A DNA stretch of 64,000 bases from Ariolimax columbianus (GCA_036924085.1 JAVGWX010000006.1:42440746-42504745); one strand, 5' to 3'; positions 33,871 through 48,349 are shown, counted from the stretch's first letter. Numbers and translations: made by a program. The notes: generated by a model from the letters alone, not told the origin.

Positions 33871-34746
33871 AGGCCAAGACAGAGCTTTAATGTGCTACAG
33901 AGTATCTTATTAACCACATGTTAACAGGCATACACAGAGCTTGAATGTCCTACAGAGTATCTTACTAACCCAATGTTAACAGGCCAACCCAGAGCTTGAA
34001 TGTCCTACATAATATCTTACTATCCACATGTCAACAGGCCAAGACAGAGCTTTAATTTCCTACATAGTATCTTACTATCAACATGTTAACAGGCCAACAT
34101 AGAGCTTGTATGTCCTACAGAGTATTTTACTATCCACATGTCAACAGGCAAACATATAGCTTGAATGTCCTACATAGTATCTTACTATCCACATGTCAAC
34201 AGGTTAACACAGAGCTTTAATGTCCTACATAGTGTTTTACTATCCACATGTCAATTGGGCAACATAGCTTGAATGTCTTACAGAATATCTTACTATCCAC
34301 ATGTCAACAGGCCAAGACAGAGCTTTAATGTGCTACAGAGTATCTTACTATACACATGTTAACAGGCCAACACAGAGCTTGAATGTCCTACAGAGTATCT
34401 TACTAACCCAATGTTAACAGGCTAACACAGAGCTTGAATGTCCTTCAGAATATCTTACTATCCACATGTCAACAGGCCAAGACAGAGCTTTAATTTCCTA
34501 CATAGTATCTTACTATCAACATGTTAACAGGCCAACATAGAGCTTGTATGTCCTACAGAGTATTTTACTATCCACATGTCAACAGGCAAACATATAGCTT
34601 GAATGTCCTACATAGTATCTTACTATCCACATGTCAACAGGCCAACACAAAGCTTTAATGTCCTACATAGTGTTTTACTATCCACATGTCAATTGGGCAA
34701 CATAGCTTGAATGTCTTACAGAATATCTTACTATCCACATGTCAAC
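33871..34746. repeat. 438-bp satellite block, two tandem copies
   Basis: aggccaagac recurs at 33871 and 34309, and the next block-edge equivalent is at 34747, giving two exact 438-bp steps (eight monomers each). Confidence 0.88.
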
Positions 34747-35449
34747 AGGCCAACACAGAGCTTGAATGTCCTACAGAGTATTTTACTATTCACATGTCAA
34801 CAGGCAAACACATAGCTTGAATGTCCTACAGAGTATCTTACTATCCACATATCAACAGGCCAACACAGAGCTTGAATGTCCTACAGAGTATCTTACTATT
34901 CACAAGTCAACTGGCCAACACAGAGCTTGAATGTCCTACAGAGTATCTTACTATTCACAAGTCAACTGGCCAACACAGAGCTTGAATGCCGTACATAATA
35001 TCTTTCAATCCACATGTTAACAAGCTGACACCATGCTTTACTGTTAAAAATAATATCTTACTATCCACGTGTTAACAAACCGACAGTAAGTTTTAATGTC
35101 ATACACACTATCTTACTTCTTCTTCTTCTTCAACAAATTCACGCTGATGTCTGACAGCTTACTTCGAACAAGATAACTTACTGTACCCATGTCATCAGTC
35201 GGACTCTGAGCTTTGCTATCTTACATGATATTGTACTATCCACATGTTTAAATGTCATTCATAGCATTTTACAGTCTCTATGTCAACAGACCAACACCAA
35301 GCTGTAATGTCCTAATATAAAATCTTTCTTTTTAAATGTTAGCAGACCTAATAGAAAGCTGTAATGTACTACATAAAATCTTACTATCTAAATGTTAACA
35401 GACCGATGCTATTCGCTAATATCCTACATATTATCTTACTGTCACCATG

Positions 35450-35702
35450 GGGACGGTGTGGCCTAGTGGTTAAGCGGCACGGCTCAAAACCCAAAGGTGC
35501 TGGGTTCAATCCCCATCACAGCGCCGTTACCCCAAGGAAGCGAATTCTTAGAAAATGCAAGAGGAAGCAGACCCTTACATAAAATGCATGCTGAAGTTGG
35601 TAGCACTTGGCTGACAGGCGCAAAATAAAAACCACAGTACAATGTACACCCCCTTGGGGATTAGAGAAATAAGGCAAACTCAAAAAAACAAACAAACAAA
35701 CA
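35450..35702 (+). mobile_element. tRNA-derived SINE, copy 2
   Basis: Perfect 9-bp target-site duplication, gtcaccatg, at 35441-35449 and 35703-35711. Boxes A and B are intact. Confidence 0.92.
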
Positions 35703-36227
35703 GTCACCATGTCAACAGAATTACACTAAGCTTCAGTGTCGTATATATTATCTTAATGTCCTCATATAACCAACCGATTCTTTAGATTTAATGCGATACA
35801 TAGCATCTTACTGTCTACATATTAACATACTATCTGAGAATCCCAACAGTAACATACACGAACAGTCACCTAACTTTACTGTCCTGCATTGCATTTTACA
35901 ATCCCCATGTTAACAAACCTACCTAAAAAAAATTAGTGTCCTACATAATATCTTACTGACCCCACTTTAACAGATCTAAACTGAGCTTGACGGTCCTATA
36001 AAGTATCTCACTGACGCCTCTTTAACAGACCAAATCTGATTTTTAATCTCCTACATAGTATCTTAGTATCAGCATAACAAAAGATGAAGGCTAACACTGA
36101 GCTTTAAGGTCCTAGTTAGTATCTTACTGTCTGTATATTAACAGATGGACACCAAGATAATTGTCCTGTAAAGTATCATACTATCCCTATCTTAGCAGGC
36201 AGACAACAAGCTGTAATGTCCTACATA

Positions 36228-37890
36228 GTACATAACTAATTTCCATGTTAATAGCCGAAAACCGAGCTTTTGGCATAGATGACGTACATAGTATCTAACT
36301 ATACAACTGTTAGCAGACACACACTGAGTTTTATTGTCCTATGTAGCATTAAACTGTTTGCATGTTTACAAACCATTCCCATTTGTTAATGTCCTACATT
36401 AAAATGTCCTAACATACTAACACAAAGCTTAAATGACCTACTTTTTATATTTCTGTACAAAGATAGCAGTCTGACACAAATCTTTAATGTCCTACCTATT
36501 GTTTTTCTATCAACACGTTATAACAGAATGAAAGCAATCTTCACTTTTCTACATAACATCAAACTATCCACTTCATAACACACAGACAGTGAACTTTCAT
36601 GTCCTACTTATTTCTTGATATCCTCATGTTAATATACATCAACTGAGAAATAATGTTGAATATATTTTCTCACTATCCACATGAAAACAGACCAACCTCA
36701 TGAATAGGTGTCCTACATAGTATATTTTTTCCCCCAGGTAAACAGACCAAAACTGAGTAGTAATGTCCTACATAGTACATAACTAATTTGCATGTTAATA
36801 GCCGAAAACCGAGCTTTTGGCATAGATGACGTACATAGTATCTAACTATACAACTGTTAGCAGACAGACACTGAGTTTTATTGTCCTATGTAGCATTAAA
36901 CTGTTTGCATGTTTACAAACCATTCCCATTTGTTAATGTCCTACATGTAATCTTACTGTCCAAAAGTTAACATACTAACACAAAGCTTAAATGACCTACT
37001 TTTTATATTTCTGTACAAAGATAGCAGTCTGACACAAATCTTTAATGTCCTACCTATTGTTTTACTATCAACACGTTATAACAGAATGAAAGCAATCTTC
37101 ACTTTTCTACATAACATCAAACTATCCACTTCATAACACACAGACAGTGAACTTTCATGTCCTACTTATTTCTTGATATCCTCATGTTAATATACATCAA
37201 CTGAGAAATAATGTTGAATATATTTTCTCACTATCCACATGAAAACAGACCAACCTCATGAATAGGTGTCCTACATAGTATATTTTTTCCCCCAGGTAAA
37301 CAGACCAAAACTGAGTAGTAATGTCCTACATAGTACATAACTAATTTGCATGTTAATAGCCGAAAACCGAGCTTTTGGCATAGATGACGTACATAGTATC
37401 TAACTATACAACTGTTAGCAGACAGACACTGAGTTTTATTGTCCTATGTAGCATTAAACTGTTTGCATGTTTACAAACCATTCCCATTTGTTAATGTCCT
37501 ACATGTAATCTTACTGTCCAAAAGTTAACATACTAACACAAAGCTTAAATGACCTACTTTTTATATTTCTTTACAAAGATAGCAGTCTGACACAAATCTT
37601 TAATGTCCTACCTATTGTTTTACTATCAACACGTTATAACAGAATGAAAGCAATCTTCACTTTTCTACATAACATCAAACTATCCACTTCATAACACACA
37701 GACAGTGAACTTTCATGTCCTACTTATTTCTTGATATCCTCATGTTAATATACATCAACTGAGAAATAATGTTGAATATATTTTCTCACTATCCACATGA
37801 AAACAGACCAACCTCATGAATAGGTGTCCTACATAGTATATTTTTTCCCCCAGGTAAACAGACCAAAACTGAGTAGTAATGTCCTACATA
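36228..37890. repeat. Higher-order satellite repeat, three units (547 + 558 + 558 bp)
   Basis: Units start at 36228, 36775 and 37333. The first carries the 11-bp deletion and gtttttctatc; the second and third carry gttttactatc. The third has a private ctttacaaag. Confidence 0.92.
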
Positions 37891-39312
37891 GTATCTTACT
37901 CTCCGCTTGTTAACAGACCAACACTGATCTGTAATGTCCTTTATAGTATCTTACTATCCCCAGGTCAAAATACCAACACAGAGCAGTAATGTCCTACATA
38001 GTATCTTACTATCCGCGTGTTAACAGAATGACAGCTAGCATTACTTTACCTCATAGTATTGTACTATCCACTTGTTAGGATACGAACAGTGAGCTTTCAT
38101 GTCCTACATATTTTCTTAATATTCAAATGTTAACGCATAACAGCCGAGATGTAAAGCTGTATATATTATCTTTCCCCTTGATAAAACATCAACACTGAGC
38201 TGTAATATCATACATAATATCTTACTAATCATCATGTTTACAGACCAACACAGAGAACACGTGTCCTACACAATGTCTTACAGTTCACATGTATTAACAG
38301 ACCAACACTGAGCTTTTCTGTCCTATTAAGTGTTTTACCTTCCATTTGTTAACAAACAGAAACCAATAATAAATTTCCTAAACAGCATCCTGCTGTCCCC
38401 ATGTCAATAGACCAACAACGAGCTGTAATGTTCTAAATAAATTTTTACTATCAATACATTAACAAACCCACACTGAGCCTTATCGCCAAAATAAAAGTAT
38501 ATTCCTTTCCCCCCAAAAAGAGATGCAAAAGACTTAATTATTTTATCTGACTATCACAGTGCAAACAGAATCACACCGTGGTTCAATGTCCTTTATATTA
38601 TCTTGATATTCATAGAACAAAAGAAGTAGACGGACAACAAACTCTACTGTCCCACATAGTATCTTACTTTCCACCTCTCAACAAACTGTTGTACATATTA
38701 TACTACTAATCACATGTTAATAGATCCACACTGTGCTTCAATGCCCTACATTTTAATCTTTGAATCCCCATGCCAGAAGAACACTTAGCTTTACTGTTAT
38801 ACATACTATCTTACCATCCACATGTCGACAGACCAGCACCACGATTTGCTACACTAAATATTATCTTACCATTCACATGTTAACAGACCAGAACCGAGAT
38901 TTGATACCCTACATATTATCTTACCCTCCACATGTTAACAGACCAGCACCGAGATTTGATACCCTACATATGATCTTACCACCCACATGTTAACAGACCA
39001 GCACCAAGATTGGCTACCCTAAATATTATCTTACCATTCACATGTTAACAGACCAGAACCGAGATTTGATACCTACATATTATCTTACCCTCCACATGTT
39101 AACAGACCAGCACCAAGATTTGATGCCCTAAATATTATCTTACAATCCATTTGATAACTGACCAATACTAGGATTGGATACCTTACATATTACTTTACTA
39201 TCCATATGGCAACATATGTAGATCGCCATGTAATTTTACAGTCTTACGTAGTACCTACAATCCATAAATTAACAGACCAACACCAAAATGTGTGTTCTAC
39301 ATAGCATTTTAC

Positions 39313-39489
39313 TTTCACTGTGTTTTAGTGAAAGGAGATACCACAGAATGCAGAGCTGAGGCAAAAGCTATGGTGCAGCAACTATGTCCTGGTAAAGATT
39401 ATGGACTGCATCATGATTACTGGCTTGCAGATATAACATGACCAAAGGATCCTGAACGCAAAGAGGAATAAAGAATTTTTGCACGCTAG
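39313..39489. other. Non-satellite island, copy 2
   Basis: Equivalent of 15588-15764, with the same tttcact/agtgaaa inverted repeat. Confidence 0.6.
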
Positions 39490-39725
39490 AGGACTAAAAT
39501 TGAGTTTTAATGTCCTACATATTATCTCTTTATCTACATATTAACAGATAGACACTAAGATTTAATGGTGTACATATTATCTTGCTATCCACATGTTAGG
39601 AGTCAGATACTGAGCTTAAATCTCTTACATAAGGTCTTACTATTTACAAATCAACAGATGCAAACCAACTTGGAGATTTACTGTCTTGAAAATATCTTAC
39701 TATCCACATGTTAGTAGACTAACAC

Positions 39726-40257
39726 TCAGCTTTAATGTCCTACATAGTATCTCACTATCAACATATTAGCAGATTGACACCAAGCTTTAATCTTCTACAT
39801 GATATTTTACTATTCACATGTTAGCACACCAACCGCAAGCTTGTTAGCAGTCTAACGCAGAGCTTTGATGTCCTACATAGTATCTCACTATCAACATATT
39901 AGCAGATTGACACCAATCTTGAATCTTCTACATGATATTTAACTATTAACATGTTAGCACACCAACTGCAAGCTTGTTAGCAGTCTAACACAGAGCTTTG
40001 ATGTCCTACATAGTATCTCACTATCAACATATTAGCAGATTGACACCAATCTTTAATCTTCTACATGATATTTTACTATTAACATGTTAGCACACCAACT
40101 GCAAGCTTGTTAGCAGTCTAACACAGAGCTTTGATGTCCTACATAGTATCTCACTATCAACATATTAGCAGATTGACACCAAGCTTTAATCTTCTTCATG
40201 ATATGTTACTATTCACATGTTAGCACACCAACCGCAAGCTTGTTAGCAGTCTAACGC
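39726..40257. repeat. 133-bp higher-order satellite repeat, copy 2
   Basis: Four units as in copy 1. The second unit reads caccaatcttgaat, shared with copy 3 and different from copy 1. Confidence 0.9.
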
Positions 40258-40420
40258 AGAGCTTTAATGTCCTACATACTTTCTCACTGTCAACATATTA
40301 ACAGAATGACACCAAGCTTTAATCTTCTACACAGTATCTTGCTATCCATATGTTAACACACACAGTGACACAGCAATATTTACGTTCGTACATATAATCT
40401 TACTACCCACATGTTAACCA

Positions 40421-43175
40421 CAATTGCATTATCAACTCTCAAACCCTTTAACGGTTTGCAAAGACTGGCCTTTTCAAACAAGCTAAACACCTTCTGTGTA
40501 TGTATTTGCCTAATGGATGAATCAACAACAACAGAACCAATCGAAGGTGTTTTGCAATCAATTCTAGAGCTGCATTTATAATGCCAGTAGGAACAGTACG
40601 TAATAGGTAGTTTTGGAAATATGTCAATACTGTAGGGTTTTACACAGTTGTACACACACGCACACACAAACGTAAAGAAATATGTGCATTCGTAAAACAA
40701 TGTATGTTTAAAATAATAAGATATGTATTACTACCATGCTTTCAATTTGGTGTATGTTAATAGTGTCAGTATTCGAATATATCATAAATACACAGAGTGA
40801 CAGCAAAGAGCAATTTTATCAATACCTGGGCTTTAGGAATGTGTACTTTAATATCTGTTTGTTTACATTTGTTAATATGGCAACTTATGCGTCTTGTGAA
40901 ATAAAGAAATAAACAAGAAACAAACACACACTGGAATAAGGTTCAATTTAATGTTTACGTATTTCTTATGCCACATTATGAATATTATGTCTACATATAT
41001 TCAGCCAGCAGTAAACATGCAAGATTCCATATGGCTAGTGTTATTAAAATGACGGTAATGGGTGTCCTGTTCTAAAAAATATACAGTTTAAAATTTGGAT
41101 ATGTACAATGAGATTAACAATCTATAGATGGTATGTTAGAGAAATTTATAACATAAAAGTCTACATACATTTGTATTTACATATCCAAGCTTGAACAATT
41201 TTAAAGTAGCACACACGGAATATAAGCACGCTTAACCATAAACAACTTTCAGCACAGGATCTTCGATTAGCTAGATAACAGTTTCACGGCCTAGTAGTGA
41301 ACTGTATTTACACGGACAATGATTACTTCGTCATAAGGGCAATGTATTCAAAAGAAAGGGATGTAATAAATGCACTACAATAATATAAATCATTTAATAA
41401 TTACATGAAAATAAAGCAAATACTTATAATAGTTAAGGTTGCGTATAATGGAGCATACCATACGAAATTTACCTTTCGGAAAGTTTTAACATTTTTTTGC
41501 ATTTTATGAATATTATTAAATTCATTTTAAAAACAATATGCGAGTCGCTGTCACCACAACAGAGCTAACTTAAACAGGCATCAGCATATATGCTAACTCT
41601 AACCTTACTATTAACAGCTACAGGAGCAGCCAGTGTTGTCTTCTGCCAGTTACTTGTCTAGTTCGCTCCATGACTTCGACGCCGGTCAAGGTTCAAGGTT
41701 CAGCTCTTGTGATAAGCACGGCTTTGCTGTCACAATCGTCGCCGACGAGCGCCCGGGGTCGCGAGCTGTTCCTCCCCATATGTCGTGCACGAGGACGACA
41801 ACAAGCGTGAGAAATTTGGTCGGGTGGATAATTAACACCTATCGCCTTCAGTGTACAGATGCCAATGTACACGTCCATGTGGTTCTGGTGTAGGGCCATA
41901 GCTCACTCGTTCTAAGGTTTGTAACCTGGATAAAGAGGGGAGACGCCCAAGCCAGAATCTCTCACGCAAATTTTTTATGATGGGATAACTCTTAATTATA
42001 TATTTTTTGTATTTGTTTGGTTATGTCCCTCGCTATGTTTAAAGAAACACTGGATGTCAACAACATCGGCGACGAAGATGGCACACGACATAAAACTACA
42101 CCCCTTCCACGCCTTCTAATGACACAAGTTGATAGAAGATGATGAGGATGATGATGATAATAATCATGACAATAATAATAACAAAACATTGGCCATTGAC
42201 CTACAATAGAACAATAAGATAGATATTTAAGCAAACAACCATGAAGGAATGATTATTCCGTGAGATAAACAGAAGAAAAGGTGTGATTCCCATTAAGACA
42301 TGTTATTAGAGGAAACATAAGACCACACTATATGTACATGTAGAGCGTAGGATACAACGTTGGTAGAGTGGCTGCTTCTTTCCGGCTGCAACTTGTTCCA
42401 TCCAACCCAGCTTTAAACGAGTACCAGATTTACTGTTAGGAGAAATGATAGAGGAACAGGAATTTGTTTTCACAAAACCTGAAGGTTTTGGTTTGATTAG
42501 AGGTTTCAATTTCTGGATTCCGTGACGAAGACTTGCCCTTTTCTACCCCAGACCGTTGTCCTTTGTGCGGTATCATGTCGTATTGACCAGTATATGGATT
42601 CGTTTGTGTATCAGAACAATGCAGATTCTAGTACCTTATCCCTGGCGGTAATAAAAATAAATTTATATATCAGTGATATTGTAAGCCAAGACATCGAGGA
42701 AGGGAACTGGCTACCAACATCTGATAAAAGCAAAAACCTCTTATAGAGAAGTTTCTACCACAGCATGTCCGACTACAGTATATTTGTATTACTCGATGTA
42801 TCCATGAATGTAAACAGCACGTTGGCTGTGTTTGTATTCTGACATTCTTTCCTTGACATAATGAACAGTTTCTTGGGCGGATTGTCGCTACGGTTGGCAC
42901 GTTCTAAATGCATGTTTTTGCTCGTGAGCTTCAATCCCTTCTGTATTTTGTGTTGGCCTTTAACTGGTAGTGGGCGGTGTACATTGGAATGTCTTATATG
43001 ATCACAGCAGTTCATATTTGTCACACATTAGTTTGTAGTCAGCATTGATTGCTGAGAGTACAAAGAAACAAGAAGACCAAAGTAGAGAGAGAGGATGAAA
43101 AACAGAAATATGAATATTGTTAGATGACTGTTAATTTGTTAATTTGTTAATTTGTTAAAAACAATTCGAGGTAAA
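40421..43175. other. Unassigned region, copy 2
   Basis: Equivalent of 16696-19442. Near 43128-43158 an 8-bp unit, ttaatttg, is repeated about three times where copy 1 has one unit and different sequence. Confidence 0.5.
42353..42437 (+). mobile_element. Possible degenerate tRNA-derived SINE head, copy 2
   Basis: Box A match at 42361-42371; weak box B as in copy 1. Confidence 0.35.
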
Positions 43176-44238
43176 TCTTCTTCTTCGTACGCTGTCAGAC
43201 GTGAACTTGAATTTTTTCGAAGAAGGCAGCTGTCATCCTGAGGCTGTCGACACTGCCATAGGGCTTGTCTAGTGTTGCCACTGGTGATGGCCACATGTGC
43301 TTTCTCTGGTTCTCGTATGTCGGGCAATTTTGCAGCAGATGTTCCGCGGTCATTTTCCCTGTACCACAGGTGCATTCGTCAGTACCACCTTTCTTCAGTT
43401 TATTGAATAGATGGTACCTCAGTCTGTTGTGGCCTGTGCGGAGTCTGAAGACCCCGACCTGCTCTCTTCTGTTCAACTGGTAGTAGGCATCATTTTTTGT
43501 GTAGCCAGTATGCTCTGTTTCCCATCTGGCCCTAATAAACCTTTTGAACTCTTCGTAGGTCACACTAGAATCTGGTTGTGGTAACCTTGCACCTTCTTTA
43601 GCCAGTCTGTCTGCCTCCTATCAACTACTCCAGCGATGTTAGGACCTGCTGCATCCGATTGTTTGCTATGGTGAGATTTTCTTCAGTGGTCCACAAAGCC
43701 AGATCGTCTGCAAACATGGAGCTGTGGACTCTTCTTAATATATTCTCTATTATGTTGTTTATATACACCAGAAAAAAGTGTGGGTGACAGTACTCTCCCT
43801 TGGGGTACTCCCTGCTGCAGTGTCACATTTTTGCTCATCTTCCCTTGTACTTGAACTCTGGCTGTTCTGTTTTCGAAATAGTGGCTGATCAATCTGTACA
43901 TTTGTCCATATACTTCACTTCTTTATAGCTTGACTTTAAGTCCCTCTTTCCCCACCTTGTCAAATGCCTTCTCTAGATCCACCCAAACCGCTACTGTATG
44001 CTTTTTCTCCTGGTAAGCATTCTCTATTTTCTGCGCTATGAGAGTGATCTGATCCTCAGTGGATCTGTGTTGTCTAAATCCTGCTTTCTGTGGAATTAAT
44101 ATGTGTTTTTCTTCCAGGTGCCACATCAGTCTGATGTTTATCATACGCTCCATCAGTTTACCTACACAGCTCAGTAGACTGATAGGCCTGTATCAAATTT
44201 GGATCTGTTCTATCTTTTTCTTTCTTTGGTACTGGTAT
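43176..44238 (-). mobile_element. I/Nimb-like LINE with internal deletion, copy 2
   Basis: Equivalent of 19443-20505. The 122-codon C-terminal tail (43195-43563) differs from copy 1 by a few residues (TAAFF, KLKKGG, QVHV). Confidence 0.88.
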
Positions 44239-44772
44239 TCGATGTAAAAGATTTTAACATGAAAAGGAAAAGGTAATCCTTTTGCAATCATTGATGTCGA
44301 GGTTGAAGTGTTAGAGACTTCACTGTACTAGGCCTCAGCTTTTTATGAGGTGGGGTGGCCAACTCATGTAGTCGCCACATTTCCTTCAATGACACTTAGC
44401 GACGTACAGGTTTAGTTATTAATGAGGATATCATTTGACAGAGTTGAGAGTAAGTAAACACGATTAGAAATGTGAATCAGTTTCTACAGCTTTATGAAAA
44501 TGGTTAGAGTTAGTGTGTGACTTTATCTATGCCGACATAGCATTTCTTGAAATCATTCCTCCTGCATAGTTTATAAGAATGAAATAGGCAGTATCATGAC
44601 TTCAAAAGCCATAACAACATGTTGTTGTTATTGTTGTTGTATTTATTGTTGTTGTAGAATGCCCGTAATATGTAAGATTAATTTTGTGTGCGTCCTGTAA
44701 AAGACGTTAAGTGGCGGGCTGCAACAGGATGTAAGAATAGCCTTGAGAGTTTGAAAGATTAGTTGGCAGGGG
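44239..44772. other. No recognised gene; TTG microsatellite, copy 2
   Basis: Equivalent of 20506-21039. Confidence 0.5.
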
Positions 44773-44899
44773 CATAAACTTAAACATAAAGATACACCTA
44801 AGTACCTAGGAATTACAATGGATCGCACATTGTCCTACAAAGAACAATGTGGAGCGGTGAAACAAAAAGTTAGCACAATCATAAAACGTTATGAGTAAG
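44773..44899 (+). mobile_element. Jockey-type LINE thumb scrap, copy 2
   Basis: Same YLGITMDRTLSY signature as 21040-21166. Confidence 0.7.
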
Positions 44900-44913
44900 C
44901 TAACAAACACGGC

Positions 44914-46127
44914 ATAACTTAACTTAACATAACGTTTTTATATTGGTTTAGAGTCTGTAGACAACCAGTCCCATTTGCATTACCCTGCTCTAATAACTAT
45001 GTCCATCATATTTATTCTTAAATGCATTAACTGTCTCTGCCTCCACTATTTCCTAGGGCAAAGCATTCCAAGCATTCACCACTGTCTGAATAAAAAAAAA
45101 TGTCCTGTGTCCAATTTGGACCTTTCGTTATTAAATTATAAATATGCCCTCTTGTTCTCGGTGGTGGTAGTATTTCAAAAAAATTTGTATAGTCTAATTT
45201 AACTTTTCCTGTGATTATCTTATCAACTTAGATTAAGTGACGTTTAATTGTTCTCATTTCTAGACACTAACGGCCGGTTTTTCTGAATCTTTCCTCGTAA
45301 CTGTAATTCTGGAATTCCACTATCAGTTTTGTCGCTATTCTTTGTATCCTTTCCAGCATATTTATAGCTCTTCTACGATAAGGACTCCACACCTGTACAC
45401 AGTACTCCGATCTAGGTCTAACTAATGCTTTATACAGTTTGTCAACCACCTCATTACTCCTATGTTTAATATTTCTTTTTTTTGGATCATACCTAACGTT
45501 GCATTTGACTTATTCACTGCTACCTGGACTTGCTAACTAACCTTACCTGTATGCTCTATTATTACCCCTATGTCCCTTTCGTTATCTATCATTCTAGTAT
45601 TTTTCTCGCCCATTCTGTAATTTTGTTCCATTTTTTACTTCACACCACTCAGAGTACTCCTTATTTATGCCAATCGCTGTCTTCTTCCCGTTAACCAACT
45701 TTCAATCCATTCGGCAACCTGCCCATCTATCCCATGTGATTTTAACTCTTTAAATAATCGTTGATGAGGTACTATATAAAAAGCCTTTGTAAAATCTAGA
45801 TAAATAACATCCACTGGTTCTCCCTTATCTATGATTTTAGTAATCACCTCCATGCACTCCAATAGATTTGTTAAGCACGGTCTCCCTCTAGTAAACCCAT
45901 GCTAACTATTTCTGATTAGATTTAACCTGTCTAGATGCATTACAATGTTTTCTTTCATTATTGACTCTAACATTTTACAGACTATGCTCGTTAAACTTAC
46001 TTAATTAGCTGGATCTGATTTCTTTCCTCTTTTGAATAAGGGAATCACTCCTGCATCTTTCTAATCTCTTGGAACAATCCATTTTGCAAGTGATTGAGAA
46101 AATAATATAGCCAATGGTTTAACTAGC
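44914..46127 (-). mobile_element. CR1-like LINE with internal deletion, at copy 2/3 boundary
   Basis: Equivalent of 21181-22394. The arbitrary unit boundary at 45370/45371 falls inside it. Confidence 0.87.
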
Positions 46128-47320
46128 TAGCAACAAGTCAGCCTCCTCAGCCCCGTTGTACGATCTGCGACAGGGACTGCCACTCACGTACCGGCGTTTG
46201 CAACCATAGCAGACTGTGTCGAAATACGGGAGACAGAGCTGGGCAAACTTCGCCAGGGCGCCAGGCGCATGATGATCAGTGACTGAGACGCCAAAAAACT
46301 GATGAATATTAAATGTATTTACTTGTCTTGGCTTGGCTTCGTTTGTTCTCCATCTCCCGCTACCAAACCCTGACACGGGCCTAAGTAGCAGAACGCAGTC
46401 CAGAGAACGGAATGCGTTATGTCGATATTTGCACCTTTCGGTCCAACACATCCGACTTCAGCAAGCATTTTTTGAGTACCGGGTTAGCATTCCCTCTTCG
46501 ATCCCTTCTCCTTAGCCAGTCTGCTCTGTTGCAGCCTGTTTTCTAGAATACTGCGCGGACGTGTAGAACGGCCTTGGCAGCTCCGGTTCGCTAGCCCTTA
46601 CGCTATCAGTCAGCTATGGCTCGATGACCGCTGCAGCTCATGCGCTGCTCACCATCTTGATCCTGTATTTACTTGATTTTGAAGAAATATGATCATGACA
46701 ATAATAATGGGCCGTCGATGAGAATAACCAACATCATCATGTGTCATACTGCGCCCTTAAGTCTGTGGGCGGATGCGTGCATGACATATTAACCCAACAC
46801 GAGCTGGTGCTGGTTTTGTCTCTACTCTATACTTCCACCTGATCGCCCGTCGACCCTCGCTAACTGCATGCAAGGCTCTTTTTGGCCTCGCCTTTTTCAG
46901 GCTAAACGATTTACTGCCAGGATTCACTGAATCGCTTTTATTGACGTCCAGGTGATCGCCTTGCTGCGCTAAGCTCGCTAAACAGTAGTTTTTTTTGGAA
47001 CCTTTCACTTGACATTCGAGAAACTTGGCCAGTCTATCTCACTTTAACTTTCTACAAAAGTGTATGAATAGTGTAGTAGTAATGAAAAGAGTATGGTTAT
47101 TTGTGATGTGGTCTTGTAGCCAATTTGGAGTATGTGTCATGTAGAAATGATTCAACCTCCTGGCGTGTTTGGCGTACACACTCCAGCTCTCTCACCCATA
47201 GATCAGGGTTTAGAGACTAGCCGGATGTTTGCCAATCAGATTAGTTGCTTTTTAACGATATACTTCATTTAAACATTCAAATCTTCTTCGGGCAATATCA
47301 GGTAGTACTATTTACTCATG
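46128..47320. other. Unassigned GC-richer region, copy 3
   Basis: Equivalent of 758-1950. No gene recognised. Confidence 0.5.
46327..46432 (+). repeat. Dispersed repeat 'X', plus-oriented, copy 3
   Basis: Inverted partner at 54170-54255. Confidence 0.55.
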
Positions 47321-47434
47321 TTTATCTTCTTTTTCTTTCTTCTTCTTTTTCTTCTTCTTCTTATTCTTTTTCTTCTTCTTCTTCTCTATTTTCTTCTTCA
47401 TTCTTTACTTCTTCTTCTTTTCCTTCTTTTTCTA
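47321..47434 (+). repeat. TTC-rich tract, copy 3 (18 bp shorter)
   Basis: Same position as in copies 1 and 2. The loss of 18 bp overall fits replication slippage. Confidence 0.85.
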
Positions 47435-47494
47435 GGTCACCGACAATTGTATTAAGTCTACACGTAAAGGCCAGTTCTATGGACAAAGTCTACT

Positions 47495-48349
47495 GTGGTG
47501 GGGAGTTCTTCAAGACTCTCACAAAAGTGTGTATGTGTGGGTTCATCTCCGTGGGTCAGTATTCACAACGCAGTTGCTTTAGCATGTTACAGTCTTGACA
47601 AAGGAAGGGTTCTGATACTAACACGTAACTGCATACCGAGGAGCGCGGTAGCTGTCAATCACACTGGACAAGCAGAAATTGTAGGACTCGACATAATGAC
47701 ACAAGAAACGAAGATCCGCATCTTCAACCTGTATGGCCCACCCATCAAAGACCTGTAACTCTCGAGTATGGAAATCAAGAACTCCAGCTGCCTAGTAGTT
47801 GGAGACTTCAACAGCCACTCGGAGAGATGGGGATATTCGGACACAGACAACAGAGGAGATGAAGTGGAAGACTGGGAGATAGACACAAATCTCTATCTTT
47901 ACAATAGGCTGGAGGACAGCCCTATCTTCTATTCTAGAACATGGCATACCACCTCTACTCCAGACTTGGCCTTTTCCACGGTTGATATTCACCACAAAAT
48001 AGACGGCCAGGTGCTCAACCAATTGGCAGGTAGCGACAAAAGGCCAATTAGGCTAGAAATTGATATGGAAGTAGGCCCACAGGAAATAAAAGCGCTCCCA
48101 CGTTGGAACTATAAACGAGCCGACTGGGACAGATTTGCAATTCTGACAGATCGGCTATGTGAAACCATCAACACATGGAATAACAATATGAAACCTATGG
48201 TGGAAAGCCTAAGCAAAGCAATAATGCAAGCAGCCACCGAAACCATCCCAAGAGGGGCAAGGAAAAACTACAAGCCATATTGGAATGATGAATTGCAGGA
48301 AGCGGAAGACGAAGTCTCAAATGCTAGGAACATGGCAGAGAGAGAATAA
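47495..48349 (+). pseudogene. LINE endonuclease domain, copy 3
   Basis: 193-codon open segment at 47768-48349, as in copy 2, with a stop at 47756-47758 and Ser-Asp-Lys at the expected catalytic His position. Confidence 0.85.

Larger units (their letters stand above)
33173..40420. repeat. 55-bp minisatellite array, copy 2 (longest)
   Basis: Same family and edges as 10335-16695, but about 0.9 kb longer because of an extra 438-bp block and an extra 558-bp higher-order unit, minus one 110-bp dimer. Confidence 0.92.
21638..45370. repeat. Macro-repeat unit, copy 2 (23,733 bp)
   Basis: This is the longest of the three units. It retains the 1,195 bp missing from copy 1 (27540-28734), has three 547/558-bp higher-order satellite units and two 438-bp satellite blocks, and lacks a 110-bp dimer of the satellite found in copies 1 and 3. 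Most single-base differences from copy 1 are shared with copy 3. Confidence 0.95.
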
